A stretch of 64,000 bases of DNA from Bacteroidaceae bacterium (lineage in GTDB: Bacteria > Bacteroidota > Bacteroidia > Bacteroidales > Bacteroidaceae). The notes under the pieces are model-generated. The model did not search any database and was not told the origin of the DNA. It saw nothing but the letters and a program-made list of their open reading frames with translations. A program made the translations under genes and the position numbers. The stretch spans positions 18,201 through 82,200 of the forward strand of contig JAFUYT010000020.1 in assembly GCA_017470425.1 (NCBI GenBank), read 5' to 3'. This document shows positions 63,432 through 64,000 of this stretch, one piece after another (the first letter of the stretch is position 1; each line of letters opens with the position of its first letter).

Positions 63432-63490
63432 TGTCATGTCCTTCTGTGCTACGACCTGCACCTGTACCTTCTTCTCGGTGCGACATGACA
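63432..63490 (-). ncRNA. candidate structured RNA in the rtcB leader
   Basis: A 9-base closing stem (TGTCATGTC with GACATGACA) encloses an adjacent 5-base stem (GCACC with GGTGC) and an unpaired segment, 59 bases in all. It has some tRNA-like or Y-RNA-like flavour but no T arm. It is read in the same direction as rtcB, within the predicted leader. Hypothesis only. Confidence 0.35.
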
Positions 63491-63774
63491 ATAAAATGTG
63501 TCTGCGAAGGAAGAGAATGAACCTCTGCTGACGGCTGCTTTTTATTCAGCCATGAGACCAGTCCGTACGCTTGTTACCTTTTCTCTTTGTGTGGTTAATT
63601 ACATGATTTCGTATGAGTCTGCTTACTCGTCATTTCGGGCTCCTGATTGTTTGTTTACTGAAGAAAATGAGCCGAAACCCTACAAACTCATTTCTCAGTG
63701 TTGCGTGCCTTCTGAGGCCGCCGTTGTTTACTGATGGTAATCATGTTTAGAACATTGTGTCAAAATTCTGGCCG

Positions 63775-63782
63775 CAAAATTA
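63775..63782 (-). promoter_or_regulatory. -7 element TAATTTTG for the rtcB unit
   Basis: CAAAATTA on the plus strand. No -33 box at the expected place. It would give a leader of about 425 bases. Confidence 0.4.
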
Positions 63783-64000
63783 CGGAGTTTTCTTCAGAAT
63801 CATGCCGTTTTATGCAATTTTCTTTTACTTTAGATTGATAATTTGTTGTCTTTACCTCAAGAAACTAAGGATTTTATGGCTTTTTAGGAGAATTGCGGTA
63901 AAATAGTTGCAGTACAAGGGGTTTCGAGATGTTCTGGAAGAGAATGAGAACAGTGGATGACAGATTGAATACGGTATGAAGGAAAGATTTGCGTCCCTAA

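Larger units (their letters stand above)
63348..64000. other. non-coding region upstream of rtcB with several RNA hairpins
   Basis: 653 bases without a convincing gene. On the minus strand there are a hairpin at 63367-63405 just before rtcB, a closed structure at 63432-63490, a 13-pair hairpin at 63657-63699 and a promoter element at 63775. The part from about 63785 to 64000 is AT-rich and I see nothing in it. A 78-codon frame on the plus strand (63498-63734) is not supported. Confidence 0.6.

Noticed and set aside
63432-63490. tRNA gene
   Set aside because: The closing stem is 9 bases, there is no T-loop or anticodon stem of tRNA shape, and no CCA context. Kept only as a candidate structured RNA.
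63498-63734. 78-codon plus-strand frame upstream of rtcB
   Set aside because: GTG start, no recognisable motif, no promoter seen, and it runs antisense to the predicted structured leader of rtcB. It cannot be excluded but is not supported.

Overview
The window looks like the chromosome of a GC-rich member of the Bacteroidales, probably near Prevotella. The evidence is the Bat aerotolerance proteins, an HU-like protein next to a smalltalk peptide, a VirE-N-type primase protein, a sialic-acid cluster with an N-acylglucosamine 2-epimerase, and promoters of the Bacteroidetes form TAnnTTTG, often with a TTTG about 20 bases upstream. No rRNA, tRNA, intact insertion sequence or CRISPR array was recognised.

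Layout. 0-2.2 kb: end of a bat operon (batD, batE) and a PAP2 phosphatase. 2.3-11.7 kb: accessory region with HU/smalltalk, an AT-richer island of restriction-modification remnants (Eco47II-like nuclease, methyltransferase N-terminus, DUF4160/DUF2442 pair) and a primase cassette, bracketed by CATTTGGT repeats. 11.7-18.1 kb: ileS, DksA-like gene, lspA, DUF4296 lipoprotein. 18-23.8 kb: ECF sigma operon, small secreted protein, rnz, queC and queuosine-precursor transporter. 23.9-30.8 kb: sialic-acid operon (lyase, NanM-like mutarotase fused to a sodium symporter, epimerase) and an MFS transporter. 31-41.5 kb: guaA with a sugar nucleotidyltransferase, a CapD-like dehydratase, and metH-smpB-ribH-TPR. 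41.6-49.4 kb: recF-DUF721-luxS facing a Crp-like regulator, an M3 peptidase/dCMP deaminase fusion, a C-terminal processing protease and formyl-THF cyclo-ligase. 49.4-60.3 kb: CotH-family secreted protein, nudC, phosphohexomutase, coiled-coil secreted protein, serC-serA-DUF1015, YigZ. 60.4-64 kb: AT-richer cassette with RtcB, a Zn-ribbon protein, a Cx5R phosphatase and acetyltransferases, preceded by a long structured leader.

The most striking feature is DNA-level. GC-rich palindromic elements, single or as inverted pairs (twin palindromes of about 105 bp), lie between genes and also in frame inside conserved genes: ileS, the primase gene, the mutarotase-symporter, the epimerase, the MFS gene, a lipoprotein gene and yigZ. 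One supplies the stop codon of the symporter gene, and one forms the linker that fuses an M3 peptidase to dCMP deaminase. Smaller palindromes and Ala/Ser/Pro/Gly-rich tandem tracts swell metH and nudC. The pattern recalls Rickettsia palindromic elements, but in a Bacteroidales-type genome.

All names come from reading motifs and gene order. No database search was run, so family names on short or degraded genes are provisional.
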